In this document: positions 53,115-61,045 of the stretch, one piece after another
Position numbering within the stretch: position 1 is the first letter of the stretch
Layout of the letters: the number at the start of each line of letters is the position of its first letter
Notes under the pieces: generated by a model
The model's input: the letters and a program-made list of their open reading frames with translations, nothing else
Database searches by the model: none
What the model was told of the DNA's origin: nothing
Assembly (NCBI GenBank): GCA_946407815.1
Contig: CAMJPB010000001.1
Span: 310,001 to 374,000, forward strand
Reading direction: 5' to 3'
Length of the DNA: 64,000 nucleotides
From: an uncultured Caryophanales bacterium
Lineage (GTDB): Bacteria; Bacillota_I; Bacilli_A; RFN20; CAG-826
Translations under genes and position numbers: made by a program

Positions 53115-54404
53115 TTGTTAAGTAAAATAAAATTTCGCCAAATCAAAAATAATGATAAACTACACTTAATGTTAGACAATATTAAACGATTTGATATGAT
53201 GGCTCCTCCAAAACGACAGAAGTTTCGTTTTCTAGGATGCCTTATTTCCTTTTTTAATTTATTAGCTCGTAGAGGAAAACTCACTAAAGTGAACATGGAA
53301 GGTATTAAACCACCTTATCTTTTACTTGCAAATCATAATGGCTTTATGGACATTTATTCAGTCCTTTTAGCAGCTTTCCCACATCGCTGTAACTATGTTA
53401 TCGCAATCGATGGTTTTATCGGTAGAGAAAAGTTTATTAGAAATGTCGGAGGCATTTGTAAAAGAAAATTTACCAACGACTTAAACCTAATAAGAAATTT
53501 AAATGCAGTAAAGAAAAATGGCGATATTATCACTATTTTTGCAGAAGCAAGATATTCGCTTTGTGGCACAACTGCAATTATTCCAGAAAGTGTTGCGAAA
53601 TTAGCAAAATTCCTGAAAATTCCGGTAGTTTTTCTAAAAATGCACGGTCACCACATTAATGCTCCGTTCTGGAATCTTCATAACCGCAAGATTAAAGGTA
53701 TTGAAGCTGAAATGAGGTGCTTAATGAATGCCGAAGAAACTCAAACTCTTCCATTGGAAGAAGTTAATCGTAGAATTCAAGAAGCATACGTTTATGATGA
53801 CTACAAATGGCAAAAAGAAAAAGGTGTAGAGGTTAAATATAAAGGTAGAGCAGAAGGCTTACATAAAGTCCTTTATCAATGCCCACACTGCCACACCGAA
53901 TACGAAATGGATTCAAAAGATAATATTCTTTTCTGCAAACACTGTGGCAAAAAATGGGAATACTCAACTCTTGGTGAATTAAAAGCTCTTGAAGGTGAAA
54001 CTGAATTCTCACACATTCCTGATTGGTACGAATGGGAAAGAGAAAACGTTAGAAAAGAAGTTGAAGCAGGGAAGTACTATTTTGAAAGTGAAGTCCACGT
54101 TGATGCCTTACCTAACGCAGATAAATTCATTCCTCTTGGCAAAGCCAAGCTTGTTCATGACATGAATGGTTTCCACCTTGAAGGTTACTATAAAGAAAAT
54201 GATGAACATTACTCTTTAGACATTCCAAGTTCCACCACTTATTCAGTTCACATTGAATACGAATATTTAGGCAAATTTGGGGATTGTGTTGATCTTAATA
54301 CACTTAACGACACACTTTATGTCTATCCTGAATGCGAGAAATTTGCGGTCACTAAAATCTCTCTAGCGACTGAAGAAATCTATAAATTCTTAACTAATAA
54401 ATAG
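53115..54404 (+). CDS. PlsC-like acyltransferase with zinc ribbon, paralogue of 36078
   Basis: Up to 429 aa; start uncertain (TTG 53115, or ATG 53169 or 53196), as none has a Shine-Dalgarno. Acyltransferase block HX4D in NHNGFMDIYS near residue 75 and FAEARYS near 135 (the second block has EAR instead of the EG of the paralogue). Zinc ribbon CPHCHTEYEM...CKHCGKKW near 256-283, then the beta-rich C-terminal domain that both paralogues share. Likely acylates an intermediate of membrane glycolipid or phospholipid synthesis; close to the GT4-acyltransferase fusion gene. Confidence 0.78.
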   Translation: MLSKIKFRQIKNNDKLHLMLDNIKRFDMMAPPKRQKFRFLGCLISFFNLLARRGKLTKVNMEGIKPPYLLLANHNGFMDIYSVLLAAFPHRCNYVIAIDGFIGREKFIRNVGGICKRKFTNDLNLIRNLNAVKKNGDIITIFAEARYSLCGTTAIIPESVAKLAKFLKIPVVFLKMHGHHINAPFWNLHNRKIKGIEAEMRCLMNAEETQTLPLEEVNRRIQEAYVYDDYKWQKEKGVEVKYKGRAEGLHKVLYQCPHCHTEYEMDSKDNILFCKHCGKKWEYSTLGELKALEGETEFSHIPDWYEWERENVRKEVEAGKYYFESEVHVDALPNADKFIPLGKAKLVHDMNGFHLEGYYKENDEHYSLDIPSSTTYSVHIEYEYLGKFGDCVDLNTLNDTLYVYPECEKFAVTKISLATEEIYKFLTNK

Positions 54405-54424
54405 AATATTTAACTTACTTTTAT

Positions 54425-54459
54425 AGCTGGTGTGAATTATTCACATCAGCTTTTATTTT
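54425..54459 (+). terminator. terminator after the second acyltransferase gene
   Basis: A 12-bp stem AGCTGGTGTGAA with TTCACATCAGCT, 3-nt loop, then TTTATTTT on the plus strand. Confidence 0.85.
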
Positions 54460-54464
54460 GGCAT

Positions 54465-54495
54465 AAAAAAATCTCCAGCATATTGTAGCTAGAGA
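54465..54495 (-). terminator. terminator of the tRNA operon
   Basis: TCTCTAGC pairs with GCTGGAGA, followed by seven T on the minus strand, just beyond the tRNA-Phe 3' end. Confidence 0.8.
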
Positions 54496-54508
54496 CTAAT
54501 TTTTAAGA

Positions 54509-54584
54509 TGGTGGTCCAGGCCGGGGATGATCCGGCGACACGTGGATTTTCAGTCCACTGCTCTACCAGCTGAGCTACCGGACC
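54509..54584 (-). tRNA. tRNA-Phe (GAA)
   Basis: Cloverleaf on the minus strand: acceptor GGTCCGG with CTGGACC, anticodon arm GTGGA-CTGAAAA-TCCAC with anticodon GAA, T-arm loop TCGCCGGATCATCC region, discriminator A and encoded CCA. 76 nt including CCA. Confidence 0.95.
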
Positions 54585-54604
54585 ACTTCATTTTTGCGAC
54601 TTAC

Positions 54605-54680
54605 TGGCGGATCATAGGGGAGTCGAACCCCTCTCGCCTCCGTGACAGGGAGGCATCATAAACCGATAGACCAATGATCC
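54605..54680 (-). tRNA. tRNA-Asp (GTC)
   Basis: Acceptor GGATCAT with ATGATCC, anticodon arm CCTCC-CTGTCAC-GGAGG with anticodon GTC, discriminator G as expected for Asp, CCA encoded. 76 nt; transcribed with tRNA-Phe 20 nt downstream. Confidence 0.95.
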
Positions 54681-54695
54681 GTAGTCGCGAATACT

Positions 54696-54724
54696 ATTAT
54701 CTTAAAATTAAATATAAAAATCAA
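54696..54724 (-). promoter_or_regulatory. promoter of the tRNA-Asp/tRNA-Phe unit
   Basis: -35 TTGATT (54719-54724), 17 bp, -10 GATAAT (54696-54701), 16 nt upstream of the tRNA-Asp 5' end. Confidence 0.6.
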
Positions 54725-54767
54725 GAATAATCTTATTCGGGTTATTTTTGTTTAATATTAATTTAAA

Positions 54768-55307
54768 TTAATAGTTTTTAGCTCTTAATTCAAAGTAGGC
54801 TCTTTCGTGAGCGCAAACTGGGCAAATTTGAGGAGCTTCTTTACCAACGTGGATGTGACCACAGTTTCTACATTTCCAGACAACGACATCTGGTGCGATA
54901 AAGACTTTACCACCTTCAACTTTGCTAAGAAGTTCAAGATATCTTTCTTCGTGTTCTTTTTCGATTTTGCCAACCATTTCAAATTTAGCAGCAATTTCAT
55001 CAAAGCCTTCTTTACGAGCGACTTCAGCGAATTCTTTGTACATGCTTGTCCATTCTTCGTGTTCGCCCATAGCAGCAGCCTTTAAGTTTTCGGCTGTTGA
55101 TTTAACTGAACCGCCTTCAAGATATTTAAACCACATCTTGGCGTGTTCTTTTTCATTATCGGCAGTTTCGCTGAAAATAGCAGCGATTTGTTCATAACCT
55201 TCTTTTTTAGCCTTGCTTGCAAAATAAGTATACTTATTTCTAGCTTGTGATTCGCCTGCAAAAGCAAATGCTAAGTTTTTTTCGGTTTGACTTCCTTTTA
55301 AATTCAT
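54768..55307 (-). CDS. rubrerythrin
   Basis: Non-haem diiron peroxidase (179 aa from ATG 55307, with TAGGAG upstream; the longer frame reads through the promoter). Ferritin-like helices carry the iron ligands in FAGESQARN, DNEKEHAKMW, GEHEEW and EKEHEERY; the C-terminal rubredoxin domain has CRNCGHIHVG and CPVCAHERAYF. Removes hydrogen peroxide in the cytoplasm of anaerobes. Confidence 0.96.
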   Translation of the reverse strand: MNLKGSQTEKNLAFAFAGESQARNKYTYFASKAKKEGYEQIAAIFSETADNEKEHAKMWFKYLEGGSVKSTAENLKAAAMGEHEEWTSMYKEFAEVARKEGFDEIAAKFEMVGKIEKEHEERYLELLSKVEGGKVFIAPDVVVWKCRNCGHIHVGKEAPQICPVCAHERAYFELRAKNY

Positions 55308-55374
55308 AGTTTTTCTCCTAGTGATAGATATAGAATACAAAATAATTTTGTAAGTTTCAAAGAAAATGCTTAAG

Positions 55375-55404
55375 AAAAAAACCACACGCTTATTCAAGGT
55401 GTGG
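55375..55404 (-). terminator. terminator overlapping the end of the 55390 gene
   Basis: CCACAC pairs with GTGTGG across the gene's own stop codon, then seven T on the minus strand. Confidence 0.8.
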
Positions 55405-56037
55405 CTTTCCAAATGTAACTTCTGCTAAGGCAAGTTGCCCTGAGTTATAAACCTCTATACGTTTATTGTGGCCTGAAACAAAGAATAAATCCATTGCCTG
55501 CCAGACTAACATCCACGTGATAATAAGGGTTAATTCGTTAAATGGTTCAACTGACTTAATGCCTGATAATTTATAAGCGAGCAAGAAGTGAATGCCTAAA
55601 ATTAGTAAGCCTGAAAAAAGTAAAATTAAGGCGAAAATAATCGATTTTCTGTGCTCCATTCTTTTATCTTCGTACTCTAATGTATAGTGACGTTTAACGT
55701 AACGACGAATTCTTTCTTTCATCGCATCGTCATATTTTCCGCCATCATCAAAGTTAATAACAACCGGAACTTCTGCTCTTAAAAAGAAGACCTGAGAGTC
55801 AATATAATCAAAGATTTCTGGATCCATACGACGGTTATAAGAGAAGACTGAGAAAGGTGATTCAATCTTAGTTAAATCAACATTAACGTAAGCTTTTCCA
55901 TCTTCCCCCATTAAGGCATCTTCAAAAAGCAAAGAAGCACGATATTTCTTCTCAAATAATGGTTTTAAACGCTTAATAAATTCTCTATTTTGTTCAGCGT
56001 GTTCTTTTCTAAGTTCGCGTCTTTCTTTTCTCGTCAT
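55390..56037 (-). CDS. hypothetical membrane protein, probably leaderless
   Basis: Not recognised. 215 aa: a highly basic N-terminus (MTRKERRELRKEH), a soluble region to about 130, and two membrane helices near 135-157 and 168-190, with a short soluble tail. The ATG at 56037 has no ribosome binding site, and the -10 box ends 8 nt upstream, so the message probably starts at or next to the start codon. Confidence 0.6.
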   Translation of the reverse strand: MTRKERRELRKEHAEQNREFIKRLKPLFEKKYRASLLFEDALMGEDGKAYVNVDLTKIESPFSVFSYNRRMDPEIFDYIDSQVFFLRAEVPVVINFDDGGKYDDAMKERIRRYVKRHYTLEYEDKRMEHRKSIIFALILLFSGLLILGIHFLLAYKLSGIKSVEPFNELTLIITWMLVWQAMDLFFVSGHNKRIEVYNSGQLALAEVTFGKPHLE

Positions 56038-56045
56038 ACGTTAAA

Positions 56046-56074
56046 ATTATAGCAAATTCCCGGGGATTTCGCAA
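56046..56074 (-). promoter_or_regulatory. promoter abutting the 55390-56037 gene
   Basis: -35 TTGCGA (56069-56074), 17 bp, -10 TATAAT (56046-56051); spacer carries a near-palindrome AAATCCCC-GGGAATTT. Predicted start near 56039, right at the ATG. Confidence 0.65.
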
Positions 56075-56088
56075 ATTTTCAAAGAAAA

Positions 56089-56107
56089 AGCACCTTATTT
56101 TGGTGCT
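56089..56107 (-). terminator. terminator overlapping the stop of the 56106 gene
   Basis: AGCACC and GGTGCT close a 7-nt loop, then TTTTCTTT on the minus strand. Confidence 0.75.
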
Positions 56108-56606
56108 ATTCCTTAACAATGAAGTCGACTGGTTTTTGCCCCGGCATCCACGTGACTACCAGTAGAATCACGCCTGCCAGACTCGAGCATATCGCGGCCA
56201 TTATCGGCCCTACCCCGTTCCTAACTAAAAGCGTATCTCCAAAGTTATTCGCATTAAGGAATAACTCTTTTGTTAGTAAGACTAAAACTGCGGATAAGAA
56301 GTATAAAATCGCTAAAATTGTGTTAATTGCAGCGATTCTTTCTCTTAAAGACGGCTTAAATGACTCAATAATTAAGAAAATTGATAAAACAAATGGAACT
56401 GTATAGCCAATAATTGGGTAAAAAGTGCCATTATAGACTTTTACACCTTGGCTAACCTCTCCAATATAAGCTTTTACTTTATAGGCAACCCAAGCATCTG
56501 TAATCTCATTATAGCTTTGTAAAGGTGATGAAAACATACCAATGAAGGCAATGATACCAAACAAGGCTGCTATGTAAATTAAGATATTACTTGCGTATCT
56601 TTTCAT
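56106..56606 (-). CDS. four-helix membrane protein, function unknown
   Basis: 166 aa with four helices (about 7-27, 62-83, 90-112, 132-153) and a conserved-looking outer loop after helix 1. Not recognised. No ribosome binding site; a -10 TATAAT at 56614-56619 ends 7 nt before the ATG, again pointing to a leaderless message, though its -35 is poor. Confidence 0.55.
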   Translation of the reverse strand: MKRYASNILIYIAALFGIIAFIGMFSSPLQSYNEITDAWVAYKVKAYIGEVSQGVKVYNGTFYPIIGYTVPFVLSIFLIIESFKPSLRERIAAINTILAILYFLSAVLVLLTKELFLNANNFGDTLLVRNGVGPIMAAICSSLAGVILLVVTWMPGQKPVDFIVKE

Positions 56607-56729
56607 CGAAGTTATTATAATTGAAACTAATAAATCATAAAAGTTTTTTATTATATAAACTTTACTAATTTTTCAAAATCTCCGGGATTTCCTGCATATT
56701 TTTGAAATTAGAGTTTCATTGATACAAAT

Positions 56730-56763
56730 AAAGGTTTAATAACCTTTGAAAAAGTAGTATAAT
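56730..56763 (+). promoter_or_regulatory. promoter and palindrome of the mgtC-like gene
   Basis: -10 TATAAT at 56758-56763; palindrome AAAGGTT-TAAT-AACCTTT (56730-56747) covers the -35 position, so a repressor site is likely. Confidence 0.5.
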
Positions 56764-56793
56764 TTAATGCACGAAAATAAAGGAGGCATAATT

Positions 56794-57534
56794 ATGACAA
56801 CTATTGATCAAAAGATTGTAGAAATTATTGGAAATGCCTTAAATAAAGATGGATGGCCATGGGGAAATTTACTCCTCTCCGCTATCGCAATTTTACTTAC
56901 AGTTTTCTTAACTGGACTTGTTGGTTTTGAAAGAGAAAAACGTGGCAGAAGTGCTGGTTTAAGAACTCACTTACTCGTTGGCGTTGGCTCATGTGTAATC
57001 ATGATTATTTCCATTTATGGATTTCCATCAATAGAATCACTTGGAATGACACGTGACGTTGCTCGTTTAGCCGCAGGCGTACTCACTGGTGTTGGTTTCT
57101 TAGGCGCAGGTGCAATTATTCATGACCACGGTTCAATTAAAGGTCTTACCACCGCCGGAACTATTTGGTTAGTCATGGCAATCGGTTTAGCATGTGGATC
57201 TTATAACTTCCTTCTTGCTTTCTTAGTAACATTCGTTGTTATGATTGTTCTCACCGCTTTCCGTAAAATTGAAAGCCGCGTTACCAAAAATAGTCCAATC
57301 TTCTTACTAACAACCAAAAAAGATGTTCCAGCTATGTCAATCATCTTAGAATACGCAAAAGACAATAAACTTATTATCAGTGATGTTACAACAGAGCTTG
57401 TTGATGAAAAAATGGTTCAATTAATCTTCAAAGTTACATCAAGCGCAAATGCAGAAATTGATGTCTCAAAGGTTGAAGAAGATATTAAAAAACTGACACA
57501 AGCTGTGACAGTTCAAAGTCTAAATAGACATTAA
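56794..57534 (+). CDS. MgtC/SapB family membrane protein
   Basis: 246 aa from ATG 56794 (AGGAGG 8 nt upstream; the longer frame begins inside the promoter). Four or five N-terminal helices with the family block GFEREKRGRSAGLRTHLLVG near residue 46 and GVGFLGAGAI near 103, then an ACT-like cytoplasmic domain (about 165-246). Linked to Mg and phosphate homeostasis and acid stress in other bacteria. Confidence 0.92.
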   Translation: MTTIDQKIVEIIGNALNKDGWPWGNLLLSAIAILLTVFLTGLVGFEREKRGRSAGLRTHLLVGVGSCVIMIISIYGFPSIESLGMTRDVARLAAGVLTGVGFLGAGAIIHDHGSIKGLTTAGTIWLVMAIGLACGSYNFLLAFLVTFVVMIVLTAFRKIESRVTKNSPIFLLTTKKDVPAMSIILEYAKDNKLIISDVTTELVDEKMVQLIFKVTSSANAEIDVSKVEEDIKKLTQAVTVQSLNRH

Positions 57535-57537
57535 GAA

Positions 57538-58194
57538 TTAATGAAACTGAATTAGAGAAATATCGTGTTGGTATTTCTCTTTTTCTTTGTCTGAAATCTT
57601 TAAGCAGTAAGCAATACGATAATTGTCGTATTTAACTTCAATAAACTGGTAGTCTATTTTGCCTTTAATAATTATATTATTACCGTCATTATCTAATTCA
57701 AAAGAATTGAGCGACGTTGATAAGCCAGTTCCAACACATTTTAAATAACTTTCCTTTAACGTCCAAAGTCTGTAGAACATCTCATCTTTATTTGGTGATA
57801 TTTCAATGTATTTGCGTTCTTTCTCACCAAAGAAACGCTCCGCCACTCTTTCTTTGTATTCCTTAATTTCTTCAATGTCACAACCAATTTGAACGTCTGA
57901 GATCACACAGAAAGCATATTTACCAGAGTGGGCTGTATTAAAGAAATATTTCGAGTTTTTAAAAGCAGGTTTTCCGTACTCGTTGAAGATTATATCTTCA
58001 TTTAAGTAATCGATGCCAAAATCTTCACAGGCTTTTTTAATTAAAATTTCAACACCTAAGGAAAGATATTTGTTTTTTTGTAAAGACAACTTCTCAATCT
58101 TTTCTTGTCTATACTTTTTAACGCCTAAAATAAGCTTAGAAAAAGACTCTTCATTTAAACTAGAAATATCAAATAAGTAACTTTTTATATTCAT
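57538..58194 (-). CDS. 4'-phosphopantetheinyl transferase, Sfp type
   Basis: 218 aa. Transfers phosphopantetheine from CoA to carrier proteins. Mg motif GCDIEEI near 103 and WTLKESYLKCVGTG near 150 are the two Sfp signatures. No carrier protein or synthase gene is nearby, so it may serve the fatty-acid acyl carrier protein. Confidence 0.9.
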   Translation of the reverse strand: MNIKSYLFDISSLNEESFSKLILGVKKYRQEKIEKLSLQKNKYLSLGVEILIKKACEDFGIDYLNEDIIFNEYGKPAFKNSKYFFNTAHSGKYAFCVISDVQIGCDIEEIKEYKERVAERFFGEKERKYIEISPNKDEMFYRLWTLKESYLKCVGTGLSTSLNSFELDNDGNNIIIKGKIDYQFIEVKYDNYRIAYCLKISDKEKEKYQHDISLIQFH

Positions 58195-58211
58195 TACTTT
58201 AAAGTATAACT

Positions 58212-59345
58212 TTAATTCTTTCTTCTATCTCGACCAGATTGCTTGTAGAATTCTTCTTTTTCGGCGTACATGTATTCTTCCGCTTTCTTCATAGCCTGGT
58301 CATAAGTTAGATTGTCAGATTTTTCGTAATATAAATAACCAATTGCAGCAGAATACTTAGTTTCACTAAGTTTTTTCTTCATTGTGTGGGCAGTATTTTC
58401 GAGATCTTCTTTAGAACCTTGGAACATGAGCACTAAAAATTCATCACCACTAAGTCTATAGGTACACATTGTGGCTTTATTTATTGACTCTTCAAAAATA
58501 TCAGCAATGGTTTTTAAAGCAATATCGCCTGCTTCATGACCAAAATTATCATTAAGATATTTAAGCTCATTCATATCAATTTGAATGACGCCATTAATAA
58601 TGCTTTCATATCTAGAAAGATCTTCGTAGTAAGTTCTACGGTCATAAAGATTTGTAAGTGGATCTCTACTAGCGTTCACTGAAATGATAAATAAAAAATT
58701 TATCATTAAACAAATTTCGCAAACGATGTTAAGTAAATCATATCTATTCGCGAGCATCTCAGTCATAACTGTTACAACGATAAAAATGACGCATAAAACA
58801 ATGACTAAACCATCTCTACGATATTTGCCATGGAATCTTAAAGTAGAAACATAAACTAAAGCGAAAATGTAAAGGAAACAAATAAAGTGGGAAGAGAAAT
58901 TTAAGAAAGATCCTCTCACAAATTCAGCTGTACCGTTTTCTAATAATTTGTAATAGAAAACAACGCTAGAAATGCCAGGAACTCCAATAAATAATGGGAG
59001 TAAATAAATAACAAAATTAATGGCTAGAGGAATGGACATTAATGCGGTAAAGGTCTTTGACCTTTTTTGATCCATATTTGCGAGATAAATGAACAAATAT
59101 AATAGAACTGGCCTAAGAATATAACCACACGAAGAAACAATTGTCGCGAAAACAACGTTTCCGACTTGTGCTGTGTATTTTTCTAATGCAACAATACCTG
59201 ATAAAAGAAGAACAATTGCAGTAAAAACAAGGAAGAAAATGCTTTCTTTTCTACGAAGTTTGAAATTTCTAATCGCAAGAAAAATCATAACTGCGCTAAT
59301 GCAGAATAGAGGTACATTACTTGCTAAATAGTTCCAAAATTCCAT
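58212..59345 (-). CDS. membrane-bound diguanylate cyclase (GGDEF)
   Basis: 377 aa from ATG 59345 (AAGGAA upstream). Six to eight membrane helices in residues 5-215, then a GGDEF domain (about 220-377): DPLTNLYDRR, DMNELKYLNDNFGHEAGD and the active-site turn SGDEF, a variant that can be active. The usual RxxD inhibitory site before SGDEF is not seen. Makes cyclic di-GMP. Ends 17 nt before the Sfp gene. Confidence 0.9.
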   Translation of the reverse strand: MEFWNYLASNVPLFCISAVMIFLAIRNFKLRRKESIFFLVFTAIVLLLSGIVALEKYTAQVGNVVFATIVSSCGYILRPVLLYLFIYLANMDQKRSKTFTALMSIPLAINFVIYLLPLFIGVPGISSVVFYYKLLENGTAEFVRGSFLNFSSHFICFLYIFALVYVSTLRFHGKYRRDGLVIVLCVIFIVVTVMTEMLANRYDLLNIVCEICLMINFLFIISVNASRDPLTNLYDRRTYYEDLSRYESIINGVIQIDMNELKYLNDNFGHEAGDIALKTIADIFEESINKATMCTYRLSGDEFLVLMFQGSKEDLENTAHTMKKKLSETKYSAAIGYLYYEKSDNLTYDQAMKKAEEYMYAEKEEFYKQSGRDRRKN

Positions 59346-59388
59346 AACGATTCCTTTTTTTATTAAATTTTGCTTATCTTCACCACAT

Positions 59389-60768
59389 CTAAGCCTTTGG
59401 ATTATCCACGTGACCCACAAAGATTGGGGTGTTATTTTTGTCTCTAATTATATAAATAAATGGCTGATTTAGATTAACATCTAAACTGTCAAAGAAACCT
59501 GGTGCTGCTTCACCTTTACTCATTGATGCCATTGAAATACTCTTGATGATTGTGCCATCTTCATTAAACTCAACTTCGTTCTTTTGTTTGATTTTATCAA
59601 GATATATTGTGTCATCAGGCGTTAAATTAGGATCATCAAAGGCATTTTTGAACGAATCAATTGCTTCATTAAAAATATCCGCAAATCCTAATTCGACTAA
59701 AGTTTCTTTTAGACTCATTTCAGATTTTAAATTAAACTTTGGAGTTTTCATGTTAATCGTGAAATATTCTTGACCATATTCAGTCTCATTAACGACTAAA
59801 TTATCGTTATTTTCTTCAAAAATATTCACGTCTTTTGTGAGCTCAAAAATGTTATCGTTTAAACTCTTTGGAACCATGTAAGTTGCTGATGCATTTTGAT
59901 TATAATAATAGTCTTTTACTGCAATGTAAGTTCCATAGTCATAATAACTATCACTCATATATGAGTGTCTCATGTAATCTACCTTGACAGAACCACCATC
60001 GTTTAGGTAGAAATCATCATTAATATTGTCACTTTCTAAATACTTATTTGCCCAAGCATTTTTGAAGTACAAAGTTGAGAATAAATAGAGCTGGGTGTCC
60101 TTAGTTAATTCAAGAAACTTCTTATCAATAAAGTTATCTTCATTGACCGCACTATTCGCCCATTGAACTATCTTTTCTGATTCACTTAAAAAGTTTAATT
60201 GATAAGATTCGCAGTAAAGACGAGTCAAATAATCAACATAAGCTTGATTGTACTGATATTCATTATTGAAGAAAGCACCATTTCTAACTTGAATCGTGGA
60301 ATCTTCACATGCAAAGGAGTTTGCAGCAAGAATTTTGCTAAAAAGCATAATTCTTTCGTTTTCAGTTAAACCAAGTAATTCGTCAAATCTTTGCGTTAAA
60401 TCTTCTCGACATGAAGCCTTATACATTTCGTTAATTAACGAATAAAGACCAAGATTACAGTAAGAAAGATTAGGTTCGCTGCGAGTTTTAACTACTGCAC
60501 GATAAGTTAAATTTGAAAAATTCGAATATGATTCGCTTTCAGCAGGTGTTATTTCGCTTGTTTTAGGAGCATTTCCACTAGGATAAGTAACTTCATTAAG
60601 TTTTCTAAAAGTGTTAGCTTCTGCTACACGAATTTCATTCATCGTGTAACTCCTTTTATAAACTTTGACGCTTTCTTTCTCTTCAAAAAGACCACAAGAA
60701 CATAAAGGAATTGCAGTAAAACCTAATAAAAGCAATGAAATTAGACTACTATTTTTGTTTTGTTTCAT
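59389..60768 (-). CDS. surface-anchored serpin
   Basis: 459-aa exported protein with a lipobox-like LCSC (Cys near 26). The serpin signature is clear at the C-terminus: LNQPFIYIIRDKNNTPIFVGHV. Inner blocks include ISLA-like AANSFACEDS and STLYFKNAWANKYL. The reactive-loop hinge reads NEDGTIIKSIS, where inhibitory serpins have small residues (Ala) after GT, so protease trapping is plausible but not assured. Could guard the cell against host or microbial proteases. Its stop overlaps the leader of the diguanylate cyclase gene. Confidence 0.88.
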   Translation of the reverse strand: MKQNKNSSLISLLLLGFTAIPLCSCGLFEEKESVKVYKRSYTMNEIRVAEANTFRKLNEVTYPSGNAPKTSEITPAESESYSNFSNLTYRAVVKTRSEPNLSYCNLGLYSLINEMYKASCREDLTQRFDELLGLTENERIMLFSKILAANSFACEDSTIQVRNGAFFNNEYQYNQAYVDYLTRLYCESYQLNFLSESEKIVQWANSAVNEDNFIDKKFLELTKDTQLYLFSTLYFKNAWANKYLESDNINDDFYLNDGGSVKVDYMRHSYMSDSYYDYGTYIAVKDYYYNQNASATYMVPKSLNDNIFELTKDVNIFEENNDNLVVNETEYGQEYFTINMKTPKFNLKSEMSLKETLVELGFADIFNEAIDSFKNAFDDPNLTPDDTIYLDKIKQKNEVEFNEDGTIIKSISMASMSKGEAAPGFFDSLDVNLNQPFIYIIRDKNNTPIFVGHVDNPKA

Positions 60769-60857
60769 AGTACCTTCATTTTATCATGCGTACGTTATGT
60801 TTATAAGTAAAAAATTGGGAAAATCCCAACTTTTCCATATAATGCGGTAAGAATCAG

Positions 60858-60977
60858 CTATTCTTTACCTTCTTCATACATTGCGTAATGAATCTTACGG
60901 CTAACTTTTGTTTTATATAAAGCGATATCAGCTTTTTTAAATAATTCTGTATAATTTTCTCTTTGCCTTGGTAAAAT
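60858..60977 (-). pseudogene. C-terminal remnant of a GGDEF gene
   Basis: Read on the minus strand, about 39 codons ending at TAG 60858 give YTELFKKADIALYKTK and a short tail, the usual last helix of GGDEF domains (kADxALYxAK). The frame loses similarity above about 60977, where the RNA-Fic-protease unit's promoter begins, and no upstream half is seen beyond 63713. A gene has been cut, probably by arrival of the unit or by a linked deletion. Confidence 0.7.
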
Positions 60978-61008
60978 GCGCAATACTAAAAAATAAAATC
61001 AATTATTT

Positions 61009-61039
61009 AATTGTTATATAATAACAATTTTGCTATAAT
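61009..61039 (+). promoter_or_regulatory. promoter with palindrome over the -35 box, upstream of structured RNA
   Basis: Extended -10 TGCTATAAT (TATAAT 61034-61039), 17 bp, -35 TTGTTA (61011-61016). AATTGTTAT-ATA-ATAACAATT (61009-61029) is a perfect palindrome that includes the -35 box, a natural repressor site; RhuM-Fic carries a winged-HTH-like N-terminus that could bind it. Confidence 0.7.
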
Positions 61040-61045
61040 AAAGAT

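Noticed and set aside
56055-56704. Repeat of a CCGGGGATTTC-like word at about 56055 and 56678
   Set aside because: Similarity is short and imperfect; the first copy is explained as the promoter spacer of the 55390-56037 gene.
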